Shown here in pieces: positions 26,381 through 33,939 of a stretch of 64,000 nucleotides of DNA (its first letter is position 1; every line of letters begins with the position of its first letter). The DNA comes from an uncultured Clostridia bacterium (lineage in GTDB: Bacteria > Bacillota > Clostridia > Christensenellales > UBA1242). The stretch covers positions 1-64,000 of the forward strand of contig CAKVHZ010000002.1 in NCBI GenBank assembly GCA_934754445.1, in the 5' to 3' direction. Under the pieces are notes generated by a model that had not been told where the DNA came from, did no database searches, and saw only the letters and a list, made by a program, of their open reading frames with translations. Both the position numbers and the translations under genes were made by a program.

Positions 26381-27019
26381 TTATTTTTTTAAATTGGTTA
26401 TAAATTCTTTTTTATCTTCACTTTTAAAAAAACTTCCGCCAACAACCACAATATCAACACCTAATTTTTTTAACTCTTCAATATTCTCCAAATTAACCCC
26501 ACCATCAACTTCAATTAATTTGTTTGGTAGTAATTCTTTAGCAAGTTTAATTTTATCAATTGTTGTATCTAAAAACTTTTGACCATACTTTCCTATTTCT
26601 ACACTCATTATTAAAAGTAAATCAAAGTAATTTTTATAAAGTTCTATTGTTTCTATTTTAGTATTAGGATAAATTGCAAGACCCACTATAGCATTTTTAG
26701 ATTTTAAATATATTAATGTATCAATAAGTTTTGATTTATCTTTAAATGCTTCATAGTGAACCGAAATAATATTTGCTCCACTTTCCACATAATTTTTAAC
26801 TATTTCACTTGGTTCATCTATCATTAAATGACAATCTAAAAATAATGTAGTTTTTGAGTTTATTTTTTTAACTGTATTATAATCAAAAGTTTTATTTTCT
26901 GTTAAACTTCCATCCATAATATCTAGGTGCAAAAAATCGGTAGAACTACCAACTATTTTACCTAAATATTTAAATATATCATCATTATATGGTAAACTTG
27001 AAACCGAAACTTTAATCAT
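26381..27019 (-). CDS. rpe: Ribulose-phosphate 3-epimerase
   Basis: A 212-residue TIM barrel that interconverts ribulose-5-phosphate and xylulose-5-phosphate. DFLHLDIMDGSL, the metal-binding DCHLMIDEP, SVHYEA, and LIEVDGGVNLENIEEL with VVGGSFF at the phosphate site are all present. Metal ligands (two His, two Asp) are retained. It overlaps the rsgA stop region by 8 bp. The rsgA-rpe-spoVM order is conserved in Firmicutes. Confidence 0.95.
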   Translation of the reverse strand: MIKVSVSSLPYNDDIFKYLGKIVGSSTDFLHLDIMDGSLTENKTFDYNTVKKINSKTTLFLDCHLMIDEPSEIVKNYVESGANIISVHYEAFKDKSKLIDTLIYLKSKNAIVGLAIYPNTKIETIELYKNYFDLLLIMSVEIGKYGQKFLDTTIDKIKLAKELLPNKLIEVDGGVNLENIEELKKLGVDIVVVGGSFFKSEDKKEFITNLKK

Positions 27020-27866
27020 ATCTTTTACTCCAATTTTCCTTACATTCTAAAAAAATTTGTTTATATCTATCGTATCTATTTGGATTTATATCTTTATTAT
27101 TTATAACTGAACATTTATTACCTTCAAAAACATGATTACAATTAGAATAAACACAATTTGTGTTTTCAAATTCTTTGTAATAATCTTTAATTGAACTTGG
27201 GTCTAAATCGTTAAACTCTATTTTAGAAAACCCAGCAGTATCTAAAATAAAACTATTTTCTTCAAGATTAATTAATTCCGCACTTGTTGTAGTATTTTTA
27301 CCCCTTTTTGTTTTTTCACTTAAACTACCTATTTTGTTTTCTTTCTCACAAATTTTATTAAGTAGACTAGTTTTACCAACTCCGCTTTGACCTGCTAACG
27401 TAGTTGTATTATTTTTAAGGAGTTTAATAAGTTCGTCTATATTTATATTTTCTTTACAAGAAACATTTATAACTTCAACCCCAGAATTTTGATATTCATT
27501 TTTTATTTTCTTTAAAAGTTCTTGATTCAACTCACATTTATTAAACACTATTATAGGCTTAATTTGGTTGATTTTAGCGTTGATAATTAGTTTGTCAATA
27601 AGAATTAGGTCTGGAACTGGTTCTGGGCTTACAACTATTAATATTTGGCTTATATTAGTAACAAATGGTCGAATTAAACTATTTTTTCTCTCATAAATTC
27701 TAGTTATAATAAATTCCTTAGTTTTATCATCAAAATTAAACTCAACATAATCTCCAACAAAAATTTTAGAAGATTTATTCTTCTTTTGTGAAAAACAAGT
27801 ATATGTTGAATTTAAATAATATACTTCAAATTTATCATTGTTTATTTTACAAACTATTCCTTTAAT
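27012..27866 (-). CDS. rsgA: Ribosome small subunit GTPase RsgA (CpgA), apparent ATT start
   Basis: A 284-residue circularly permuted GTPase for 30S maturation. Order G4-G1-G3: FNKCEL, GQSGVGKTSLLN, DTAGF, after an N-terminal OB fold (GIVCKINNDKFEVYYLNST). A zinc-binding C-x4-C-x-H-x5-C region follows (CVYSNCNHVFEGNKC). The only in-frame ATG, GTG or TTG starts lie downstream of the OB fold and would remove it along with most of the sequence before G4. Upstream is a stop at 27872-27870. The first codons after it are AAC and then ATT (27866), preceded 4 nt upstream by the ribosome binding site AGGGGTG. I therefore place the start at ATT. Confidence 0.85.
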   Translation of the reverse strand: MKGIVCKINNDKFEVYYLNSTYTCFSQKKNKSSKIFVGDYVEFNFDDKTKEFIITRIYERKNSLIRPFVTNISQILIVVSPEPVPDLILIDKLIINAKINQIKPIIVFNKCELNQELLKKIKNEYQNSGVEVINVSCKENINIDELIKLLKNNTTTLAGQSGVGKTSLLNKICEKENKIGSLSEKTKRGKNTTTSAELINLEENSFILDTAGFSKIEFNDLDPSSIKDYYKEFENTNCVYSNCNHVFEGNKCSVINNKDINPNRYDRYKQIFLECKENWSKRYD

Positions 27867-27875
27867 GTTTCACCC

Positions 27876-28220
27876 CTAAAAAGCATATTTAATGTAATTT
27901 ATTTCGTTATTTAAAACTTCTAAAACATCAAAGCGAACCTTACTATTTAATTTTTTATGTATAATTAAATAAAGTTCGGCCACTTTTCTTATTTTATGTT
28001 GTTTTCTAAAATTTACCGCCTCGCACGGAAGTCCAAATTCTTTACTAGACCGAGTTTTTACTTCGACAAAACAAATTTCATCATCTTGTTTATTGTAGCA
28101 AATTATATCAATTTCGCCAATTTTATTTTTATAATTTCTCTCTAATATTTTTAAACCTTGTTTTTTTAAATAATCATAAGCAAGATTTTCGCCCTTATCC
28201 CCTAAAATTTTATTATCCAT
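27876..28220 (-). CDS. yraN: YraN family (UPF0102) endonuclease-fold protein
   Basis: A 114-residue protein. LGDKGENLAYDYLKKQG, then IGEIDIICYN and ICFVEVKTRSS form the restriction-endonuclease-like core D-x(n)-E-x-K. A nuclease role has been proposed for the family but not proven. A TTG at 28235 belongs to the rnhB end; the ATG at 28220 follows AGAGGG with good spacing. Position next to rnhB is conserved in many bacteria. Confidence 0.9.
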   Translation of the reverse strand: MDNKILGDKGENLAYDYLKKQGLKILERNYKNKIGEIDIICYNKQDDEICFVEVKTRSSKEFGLPCEAVNFRKQHKIRKVAELYLIIHKKLNSKVRFDVLEVLNNEINYIKYAF

Positions 28221-28227
28221 TTTCCCT

Positions 28228-28839
28228 CTAAACAAAATGCTTTATAAAACTATCTCTATGAATTTCACATTTCCCATACTTTTTTAGCAATTCTATATGT
28301 TGTTTAGTTCCATAACCTTTGTGTTTATCAAATTCATAATTAGGATATTTTTTACTCATTTCTTTCATAAGTTTATCTCTTGTTACTTTTGCTAGTATGC
28401 TAGCACACCCAATAGAATAACTTAAATAATCACCTTTTATTAAAGGCAAATATTCACAATTAAGTTTTAAACCTTTAACGGCATCGACTAAGGCAAAGTC
28501 GGGTTCTATACTTAAATTATTAATGGCTTCTTCCATTCCCCTTTTTGTAGCATTTAAAATATTTATTTCATCAATTACTTTTTCGCTAATTATGCTCACT
28601 TTAAAGGCTTTTGCTTTAGAAATAATTTTATCGTATAATCCTTCCCTTTTCTTTTCGCTTAATTTTTTACTATCATCTATGCCATCAATTATATCATCTA
28701 GTGGCATAATAACACTTGCAACAACAACTGGGCCAGCAAGTGGACCACGCCCTGCTTCATCGCAACCACAAATATTATTATAACCTTTACTCAAATATTC
28801 TTTTTCGTATAAAAGTTTATCTACTTTTTCTTTAGTCAT
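28228..28839 (-). CDS. rnhB: Ribonuclease HII
   Basis: A 203-residue nuclease that removes ribonucleotides from DNA-RNA hybrids. CGCDEAGRGPLAGPVVVASV carries the first catalytic Asp-Glu pair, DDSKKLSEKKR the following conserved loop, and FALVDAVKGLK the third Asp near residue 118. The C-terminal HKGYGTKQH motif is present. Length is usual. It overlaps the TTG region of yraN. Confidence 0.95.
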   Translation of the reverse strand: MTKEKVDKLLYEKEYLSKGYNNICGCDEAGRGPLAGPVVVASVIMPLDDIIDGIDDSKKLSEKKREGLYDKIISKAKAFKVSIISEKVIDEINILNATKRGMEEAINNLSIEPDFALVDAVKGLKLNCEYLPLIKGDYLSYSIGCASILAKVTRDKLMKEMSKKYPNYEFDKHKGYGTKQHIELLKKYGKCEIHRDSFIKHFV

Positions 28840-28916
28840 GATAAAATTTTAACACAAAAAAATCTTTTTTGCAAATTATATTTTTTATAAATTTGTAAAC
28901 TATATGCTAATTATTG

Positions 28917-29504
28917 TTAAATTAATTTTAAATTTTCGTCCCATTCCCAATACTCTTTTTTAGCAGTTAAAAATTCTTGTATATCACTTTCACTAAAAAG
29001 TCTAAAATGATTTAAGTCGCATCCAATGTGAAAACCAAAACTTTTATATACTCCCATTGCTCTATGACAATGCCCAAACAATGTTAATTTTTCTTTATGA
29101 TGGTCTTTAGGTTTATGCGTTAAATAAAAATCTTGACCACAAATGTGGACAAAACTATTTTTAACAATATCGACTATTCCATATTGTAAACAAACTTTTT
29201 TAAAATCTTCAAAACTATTGTCGTAGAAATACTTAATTATTCTCTCTTCATTATTGCCTACAATTAAAATTATGTTTGCTTTAACTTTTTTAATTAATGG
29301 TAACTTTTTTAAAAAAGTAGGATTATCTTTGCTATGGCAATCAAACAAATCTCCAATAACATAAATAGTATCACCTTTTTTTGCTTGTTTGTTCCAAGTT
29401 TTAATTATAAACTTTTCAAATTGTTTATCATTTTTAAATGGTCTTCCATCAGCATTTACACCTATTGCTTGACCTAAATGAATATCACTCGTAAAAAATT
29501 TCAT
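28917..29504 (-). CDS. Calcineurin-like metallophosphoesterase
   Basis: A 195-residue soluble protein with all five metallophosphoesterase motifs: D-x-H (TSDIHLG), GDxxD (VIGDLFDC), GNxE (VGNNEE), H (LTHKPKDH) and GHxH (FGHCHRA). Two metal ions would be bound. No signal peptide is visible, so it is cytosolic. The substrate is unknown; small nucleotide- or nucleic-acid phosphodiesterases share this size. It is single and stands between rnhB and rbgA. Confidence 0.88.
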   Translation of the reverse strand: MKFFTSDIHLGQAIGVNADGRPFKNDKQFEKFIIKTWNKQAKKGDTIYVIGDLFDCHSKDNPTFLKKLPLIKKVKANIILIVGNNEERIIKYFYDNSFEDFKKVCLQYGIVDIVKNSFVHICGQDFYLTHKPKDHHKEKLTLFGHCHRAMGVYKSFGFHIGCDLNHFRLFSESDIQEFLTAKKEYWEWDENLKLI

Positions 29505-29582
29505 ATATACTCCTCATTAGTTTATTTTAATATGTAAACAAATCTGTATATCACTAATGATAGATAAGATTTTGTTTAATCC

Positions 29583-30419
29583 TTATTTATCTAAAATTAT
29601 TTTACCTAGTTTTCCCTTTCTATAATCGTCTAGAATGGCTTTTGCACCCCTTTCATAGTCTATTTCTCGATTTTTCATAATAAACCCACGAGAAAGGCAA
29701 ATTTCGTCGTAAATTTCAACAGGTTCTTTATTTAAAACATCAACATTATATCTTGCTTTAAAATTATTTGGATATATTGGTGCTAATTCTTTAATAAATT
29801 CAAAACATAAATCGGTTAAAATTAAAACTTCATCTTTAATAGAACCAATATATGCTAAATGTAGTGCCACTCGCTCATCATCAAGTTTTGGCCACAAAGT
29901 TCCCGGAGTATCTAGCAACTCTATATTATTATCAACTTTAACCCATTGAGTGTTTTTAGTAACCCCTGGTCTATTTCCTACTTCGGCTTTGTTTTTGCAA
30001 GCAAAATTATTTATAAGTGTGCTTTTGCCAACATTAGGAACACCTATAACCATTAATCTTAGTGGAATATTTATTCCCTTATTTTTATTTCGTTCTATTT
30101 TCTTTATCATTAATTCGTTAGTTTTATTTAATACTTGTTTATAACTATTAGGCTTTGTGCTATCTATCATTACAAATCTAGTATTTTCACTTACTAATTT
30201 TTCACAAAAGGGTTTTAGTTCAATTTCACTTACAAAATCAACTTTGTTTAAAACAAAAATAATAGGTTTGTTGCCAAGGATTTTAGTAAATTCTGGGTTC
30301 AAGGTTGAAATTGGTGCACGACTATCTAAAACGTATAAAATAACATCGGCAAGTTTTACCTTGTCTTTAAGTTCATCCATTGTTTTTTTCATGTGTCCCG
30401 GAAACCAGTTTATTCGCAT
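29583..30419 (-). CDS. rbgA: Ribosome biogenesis GTPase A
   Basis: A 278-residue circularly permuted GTPase (YlqF) for late 50S assembly. WFPGHMKKTMDELKDKV is the RbgA start, followed by G4 VLNKVDFV, G1 GVPNVGKSTLIN and G3 LDTPGTL. The C-terminal NusB/AmtR-like helical domain ends in RGAKAILDDYRKGKLGKIIL. The C-terminal domain is typical. In Bacillus this gene follows rplS and trmD; here it follows trmD directly. Confidence 0.95.
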   Translation of the reverse strand: MRINWFPGHMKKTMDELKDKVKLADVILYVLDSRAPISTLNPEFTKILGNKPIIFVLNKVDFVSEIELKPFCEKLVSENTRFVMIDSTKPNSYKQVLNKTNELMIKKIERNKNKGINIPLRLMVIGVPNVGKSTLINNFACKNKAEVGNRPGVTKNTQWVKVDNNIELLDTPGTLWPKLDDERVALHLAYIGSIKDEVLILTDLCFEFIKELAPIYPNNFKARYNVDVLNKEPVEIYDEICLSRGFIMKNREIDYERGAKAILDDYRKGKLGKIILDK

Positions 30420-30443
30420 ATCTTTCTCCTTTTAAAATTACCT

Positions 30444-31106
30444 TTATAATAAGTCGGGTCGATTTTTTTTAGTAATTTCTAAACTCTTTTCTCGCCTATA
30501 TTTTTCAATTTCTTTATGATTACCACTAAGTAATACATCTGGAACTTTTATTCCGTTAAAATCGGCAGGTTTTGTATACTGAGGATATTCAAGCAAATTA
30601 TCGCTAAAACTTTCATCTACACTAGAATGTTCGTTGTGTAAAACATTAGGAATTAACCTAGATAAACAATCTACAAACACCATGCTTGGAAGTTCCCCGC
30701 CAGTCAAAACATAATCTCCTATCGAGATTTCTTCCATATTAAAATAATCTATAACCCTTTGGTCAACACCTTCATAATGCCCACACAATATGATTAAATG
30801 CTCATATTGTAAGTAATCTTTTACAAAACTTTGCTTTAAAGTTTTACCCTTAGGACTCATGTATATAATTTTTGAATTTTCAGTTTTAATTGAGTTAATA
30901 ACATCAAAAATTGGTTGACACATTAAAACCATGCCATCGCCACCACCAAAAGGTGTATCGTCTACTTGTTTATGTTTATTGCTAGCAAAATCTCTAAAAT
31001 TGATAATATTAATTTCAATTAAATCTTTATCTTGTGCCCTTTTTAATATTGAACTAGAAAGTGGCGAGAACATTTCTGGAAATAAAGTTAAAATATCTAT
31101 TCTCAT
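30444..31106 (-). CDS. trmD: tRNA (guanine37-N1)-methyltransferase
   Basis: A 220-residue SPOUT methyltransferase that methylates G37 of tRNA. IDILTLFPEMFSPL at the start, DTPFGGGDGMV (catalytic loop) and LCGHYEGVDQRVIDYF with ISIGDYVLTGGELPSM form the trefoil knot. Slightly shorter at the C-terminus than E. coli TrmD but typical for Clostridia. It overlaps rimM by 4 bp (ATGA). Confidence 0.96.
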   Translation of the reverse strand: MRIDILTLFPEMFSPLSSSILKRAQDKDLIEINIINFRDFASNKHKQVDDTPFGGGDGMVLMCQPIFDVINSIKTENSKIIYMSPKGKTLKQSFVKDYLQYEHLIILCGHYEGVDQRVIDYFNMEEISIGDYVLTGGELPSMVFVDCLSRLIPNVLHNEHSSVDESFSDNLLEYPQYTKPADFNGIKVPDVLLSGNHKEIEKYRREKSLEITKKNRPDLL

Positions 31107-31594
31107 ACCATGACCTCACTTAAAATTTTAGAATTTAAAATAAGTTTATTATTTTCTAAATCAACTTTTTCAAAAAGTCCATCTATTAAACAAAAAGTAA
31201 TTTCATTTTTACCATTTTTTACTGTGTAAATGTCTTGAGCACCAAAGTTATCTATATCGTCAACTTTGCCTAGATATTCATTTTCACTATTGTAAACATC
31301 CATGTTTAAAATATCACAAATCAAATATTCATTTTTTGATAAATCAATATTTTCTCTATTAACAAAAACAAGACTATCTTTAAATTTTTCAGCCATAGTT
31401 AAATTAGTAATTTCATCTAACTTTAAAAAAATAAAATTTTTAACTTTGCTAAGTTTTTTAACAGTAAATTCATTATTTTGTATATAAACTTTTTTAAGGT
31501 TTTTGAATTTACCTTCGCCACTAGTAAGTAGTTTTAAAGTACCGTCAAGCCCCCTAAAACCAACGATTTTCCCTATTTCTATAAATTTTTGCAT
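31103..31594 (-). CDS. rimM: 16S rRNA processing protein RimM
   Basis: A 163-residue 30S maturation factor. IGKIVGFRGLDGTLKLL is the RimM domain start, then a PRC-barrel (YLGKVDDIDNFGAQDIYTV). It binds ribosomal protein uS19. It precedes trmD with a 4-bp overlap, and a weak terminator separates it from khpA. Confidence 0.93.
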   Translation of the reverse strand: MQKFIEIGKIVGFRGLDGTLKLLTSGEGKFKNLKKVYIQNNEFTVKKLSKVKNFIFLKLDEITNLTMAEKFKDSLVFVNRENIDLSKNEYLICDILNMDVYNSENEYLGKVDDIDNFGAQDIYTVKNGKNEITFCLIDGLFEKVDLENNKLILNSKILSEVMV

Positions 31595-31649
31595 AATTAA
31601 TTATAACAAAAATCTAAAACTAATACAACAAAAAGAAAAAAGTTAAATA

Positions 31650-31670
31650 AAAAACCACCCTAAGGTGATT
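31650..31670 (-). terminator. Weak hairpin between khpA and rimM
   Basis: ACCACC / GGTGAT stem with one mismatch and a CTAA loop, followed on the minus strand by a T run. It may lower expression of rimM-trmD relative to rpsP. Confidence 0.4.
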
Positions 31671-31672
31671 CC

Positions 31673-31906
31673 CTATTCCATTATTTTAACAAAATATCGA
31701 ACATTGTTATCTGTTTGAGCACTTTTTACAATGCTTCTTAAAGAGTTAGCAATTTTACCATTTTTACCAATAACTTTGCCTAAATCTTTTTCATTAACTG
31801 ACACATTAAGAATAACAGTATTTTCGTTTTCTTTAACGCTTTCTACTTTAACATCATCTTTATTAACAACTAATGCTTTAACAATGTAGGTTACAAGTTC
31901 TTCCAT
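31673..31906 (-). CDS. khpA: KH-domain RNA-binding protein KhpA
   Basis: A 77-residue single KH domain (YlqC). The G-x-x-G loop is GKNG in DLGKVIGKNGKIANSL. KhpA acts with KhpB on RNA and envelope control in Firmicutes. Position after rpsP is conserved. The protein is as short as usual. Confidence 0.94.
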   Translation of the reverse strand: MEELVTYIVKALVVNKDDVKVESVKENENTVILNVSVNEKDLGKVIGKNGKIANSLRSIVKSAQTDNNVRYFVKIME

Positions 31907-31924
31907 AATGCCTCCTATAAGTTG

Positions 31925-32173
31925 TTATTTTTCAATTGCACCACTTTTAACAAGAATAACTCTTGCTGTGTCAGTAGGTTGAGCACCTTTTTTAATCCAT
32001 TCTTTAGCAAGTTCGTTATCAATTTTAATTTCAACTGGTTCTTTTAAAGGATTATAAGTGCCAAGAATATCAATAAATCTGCCATCACGAGGATAACGAG
32101 AGTCTGCAACAACTACTCTATAGAATGGTGATTTTTTATCTCCTAGTCTTGTTAATCTAATTTTTACTGCCAT
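31925..32173 (-). CDS. rpsP: Ribosomal protein bS16
   Basis: An 82-residue 30S protein. [20 protein letters not shown] and [14 protein letters not shown] are the bS16 signature; the C-terminus ends [13 protein letters not shown]. It sits between ffh and khpA, a conserved order. Confidence 0.97.
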   Translation of the reverse strand: MAVKIRLTRLGDKKSPFYRVVVADSRYPRDGRFIDILGTYNPLKEPVEIKIDNELAKEWIKKGAQPTDTARVILVKSGAIEK

Positions 32174-32230
32174 AATGTTTTCTCCTTTTTTAGTGTGTAT
32201 ATATTAATTTTTTAAAAAAATTAATCAAAT

Positions 32231-33547
32231 TTAAAATGGAAATTTAAAACCTTTTTTGCCGTTCATTTGTTTCATCATTTCCTTAGTTTGTTCAAATTGT
32301 TTAAGTAGAGAATTAACTTCTTGAATTGTTGTTCCACTACCCTCGCAAATTCGCTTTCTTCTAGCCCCTTTAATTAATTCAGGATTTCTTCTTTCTTCTA
32401 TGGTCATGCTTTGAATAATTGCTTTATTTTTGGCAAGTTGTTTTTCGTCTATTTGGTCTATCATTTTCATTTTAGATGATAATCCTGGTATCATAGACAA
32501 AATATCTTTTAACGACCCCATTTTTTTAAGATTTTCAAATTGCATTAAGTAATCTTCAAAGTCAAATTTATTTTTACGGAATTTTTCTTCTAGTTTTTTT
32601 GCTTCTTCTTCGCTTACTGCTTCTTGTGCTTTTTCAATTAAACTTAAAACATCGCCCATACCTAAAATTCTAGATGCCATTCGGTCAGGATAAAAAGGTT
32701 CTAAGTCGCCAATTTTTTCTCCCACTGCACAAAATTTTATAGGTTTATTAACTATTGCTTTAATAGAAAGCGCTGCACCACCACGAGTATCACCATCAAG
32801 CTTTGTTAATACTACACCAGTAATATCAAGTTTTTCATCAAACGCTTTAGCAACATTAACTGCTTCTTGACCAGTCATAGAATCTACAGTAAGTAGTATT
32901 TCACAAGGGTTAACTTCGTTTTTAACTTTTAATAATTCGTCCATTAACTCTTCGTTAATTTGTAATCTTCCTGCTGTATCTAAAATAATTGTATCAAAGC
33001 CATGTTTTAAAGCATACTCTTTTGCTTCTTTTGCTGTTTTAACTGGGTTTTGTGTTCCCCTTTCAAAACATTCTACGCCTGCACTAGCACTTACAACTTT
33101 AAGTTGATTTATTGCTGCTGGTCTATAAATATCCAGCCCTACTGTTAAAACTTTTTTACCTTGTTTTTTTAAGTTAAACGCAAGTTTACCAGTAGTTGTA
33201 GTTTTACCAGCACCTTGAAGCCCACACATCATAATAATTGTTGGTGGAGTTGAACTAGTGTTTAGTTTAGAATTTACACTACCCATAAGGCTAGTTAATT
33301 CTTCATTAACAATTTTAATAACTTGTTGAGTTGGTGTTAAACTTTTAAGTATTTTTTCCCCTAACGCCTTTTCGCTAATTTTGTTAACTAAATCTTTAAC
33401 AACTAAAAAGTTTACATCGGCCTCTAAAAGTGCAATTCTAATTTCTCTCATTGCATCTTTAATATCATACTCACTTAGTTTTCCACGAGAAGATAATTTA
33501 GAGAATATTCTACCAATTCTTTCGCTTAATGATGAAAATAATGCCAA
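32231..33547 (-). CDS. ffh: Signal recognition particle GTPase Ffh
   Basis: A 438-residue SRP54 protein for co-translational membrane targeting. NG domain: MMCGLQGAGKTTTTGKLA (G1), DTAGRLQ (G3), TKLDGDTRGGAALS (G4). The Met-rich M domain follows (MKMIDQIDE, MTIEERRNPELI). An apparent GTG at 33562 is inside the ribosome binding site GGGGGGA; TTG at 33547 begins MALFSSLSERI, the normal Ffh start, 2 bp after the ylxM stop. Confidence 0.96.
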   Translation of the reverse strand: MALFSSLSERIGRIFSKLSSRGKLSEYDIKDAMREIRIALLEADVNFLVVKDLVNKISEKALGEKILKSLTPTQQVIKIVNEELTSLMGSVNSKLNTSSTPPTIIMMCGLQGAGKTTTTGKLAFNLKKQGKKVLTVGLDIYRPAAINQLKVVSASAGVECFERGTQNPVKTAKEAKEYALKHGFDTIILDTAGRLQINEELMDELLKVKNEVNPCEILLTVDSMTGQEAVNVAKAFDEKLDITGVVLTKLDGDTRGGAALSIKAIVNKPIKFCAVGEKIGDLEPFYPDRMASRILGMGDVLSLIEKAQEAVSEEEAKKLEEKFRKNKFDFEDYLMQFENLKKMGSLKDILSMIPGLSSKMKMIDQIDEKQLAKNKAIIQSMTIEERRNPELIKGARRKRICEGSGTTIQEVNSLLKQFEQTKEMMKQMNGKKGFKFPF

Positions 33548-33549
33548 AT

Positions 33550-33867
33550 TTAATCCCCCCACAAATTAATAATATTATTTATTTTAGAATAATCTTTCGT
33601 TTGATTTATTTCTTCTATTAACTTAACTTGACTAGAATAAATTTCATATAATTTAAGTTTTTTTTCATAGTCTTGTAACTTTTTTTCGGTTTGTTTAATG
33701 CTATCTAACACCGTTTGTTTAGTAACAAACATATTACTTGCAATTTCGGTTAAACCAATATCATTAAAATAATAACTAGTGAAAATATCACATTGTTTTT
33801 GAGTTAATAGATTTTTATAAAAATCAAATAATCTACTTATAAAAATATTTTTTTCTAAACTATTCAT
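33550..33867 (-). CDS. ylxM: YlxM/p13 HTH-type protein, SRP operon
   Basis: A 105-residue protein. The HTH with similarity to sigma-70 region 4 is ISRLFDFYKNLLTQKQC, YYFNDIGLTEIASNMF and TKQTVLDSIKQTEKKLQDYE, followed by an acidic tail. YlxM co-occurs with ffh in Firmicutes and modulates SRP in Streptococcus. An apparent TTG at 33903 lies inside the -10 box, so I place the start at the ATG at 33867. A perfect palindrome lies between the promoter and this ATG. Confidence 0.9.
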   Translation of the reverse strand: MNSLEKNIFISRLFDFYKNLLTQKQCDIFTSYYFNDIGLTEIASNMFVTKQTVLDSIKQTEKKLQDYEKKLKLYEIYSSQVKLIEEINQTKDYSKINNIINLWGD

Positions 33868-33872
33868 AAAAT

Positions 33873-33900
33873 TCTCGTAAGGCAAATTAACCTTACGAGA
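33873..33900 (-). promoter_or_regulatory. Perfect 10-bp inverted repeat at the start of the ylxM-ffh transcript
   Basis: TCTCGTAAGG and CCTTACGAGA separated by 8 nt, between the -10 box and the ATG of ylxM. It covers the predicted transcription start. It may be an operator or, if transcription starts further upstream, a leader hairpin. Confidence 0.65.
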
Positions 33901-33902
33901 CA

Positions 33903-33931
33903 ATTATATTATAAAAAAGTATATTTGTCAA
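33903..33931 (-). promoter_or_regulatory. Promoter of the ylxM-ffh-rpsP operon
   Basis: Minus strand TTGACA (33931-33926), 17 bp, TATAAT (33908-33903): a perfect consensus promoter 36 bp before the ylxM ATG. Confidence 0.75.
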
Positions 33932-33939
33932 CGATTTTT

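Noticed and set aside
27548..27866. rsgA as a truncated pseudogene
   Set aside because: The frame is open upstream, the encoded sequence matches the OB fold, and a good ribosome binding site precedes an ATT; truncation is only an effect of start-codon rules.
33903..33931. YlxM start at 33903
   Set aside because: The TTG is part of the -10 box TATAAT; it would not be transcribed as a start.
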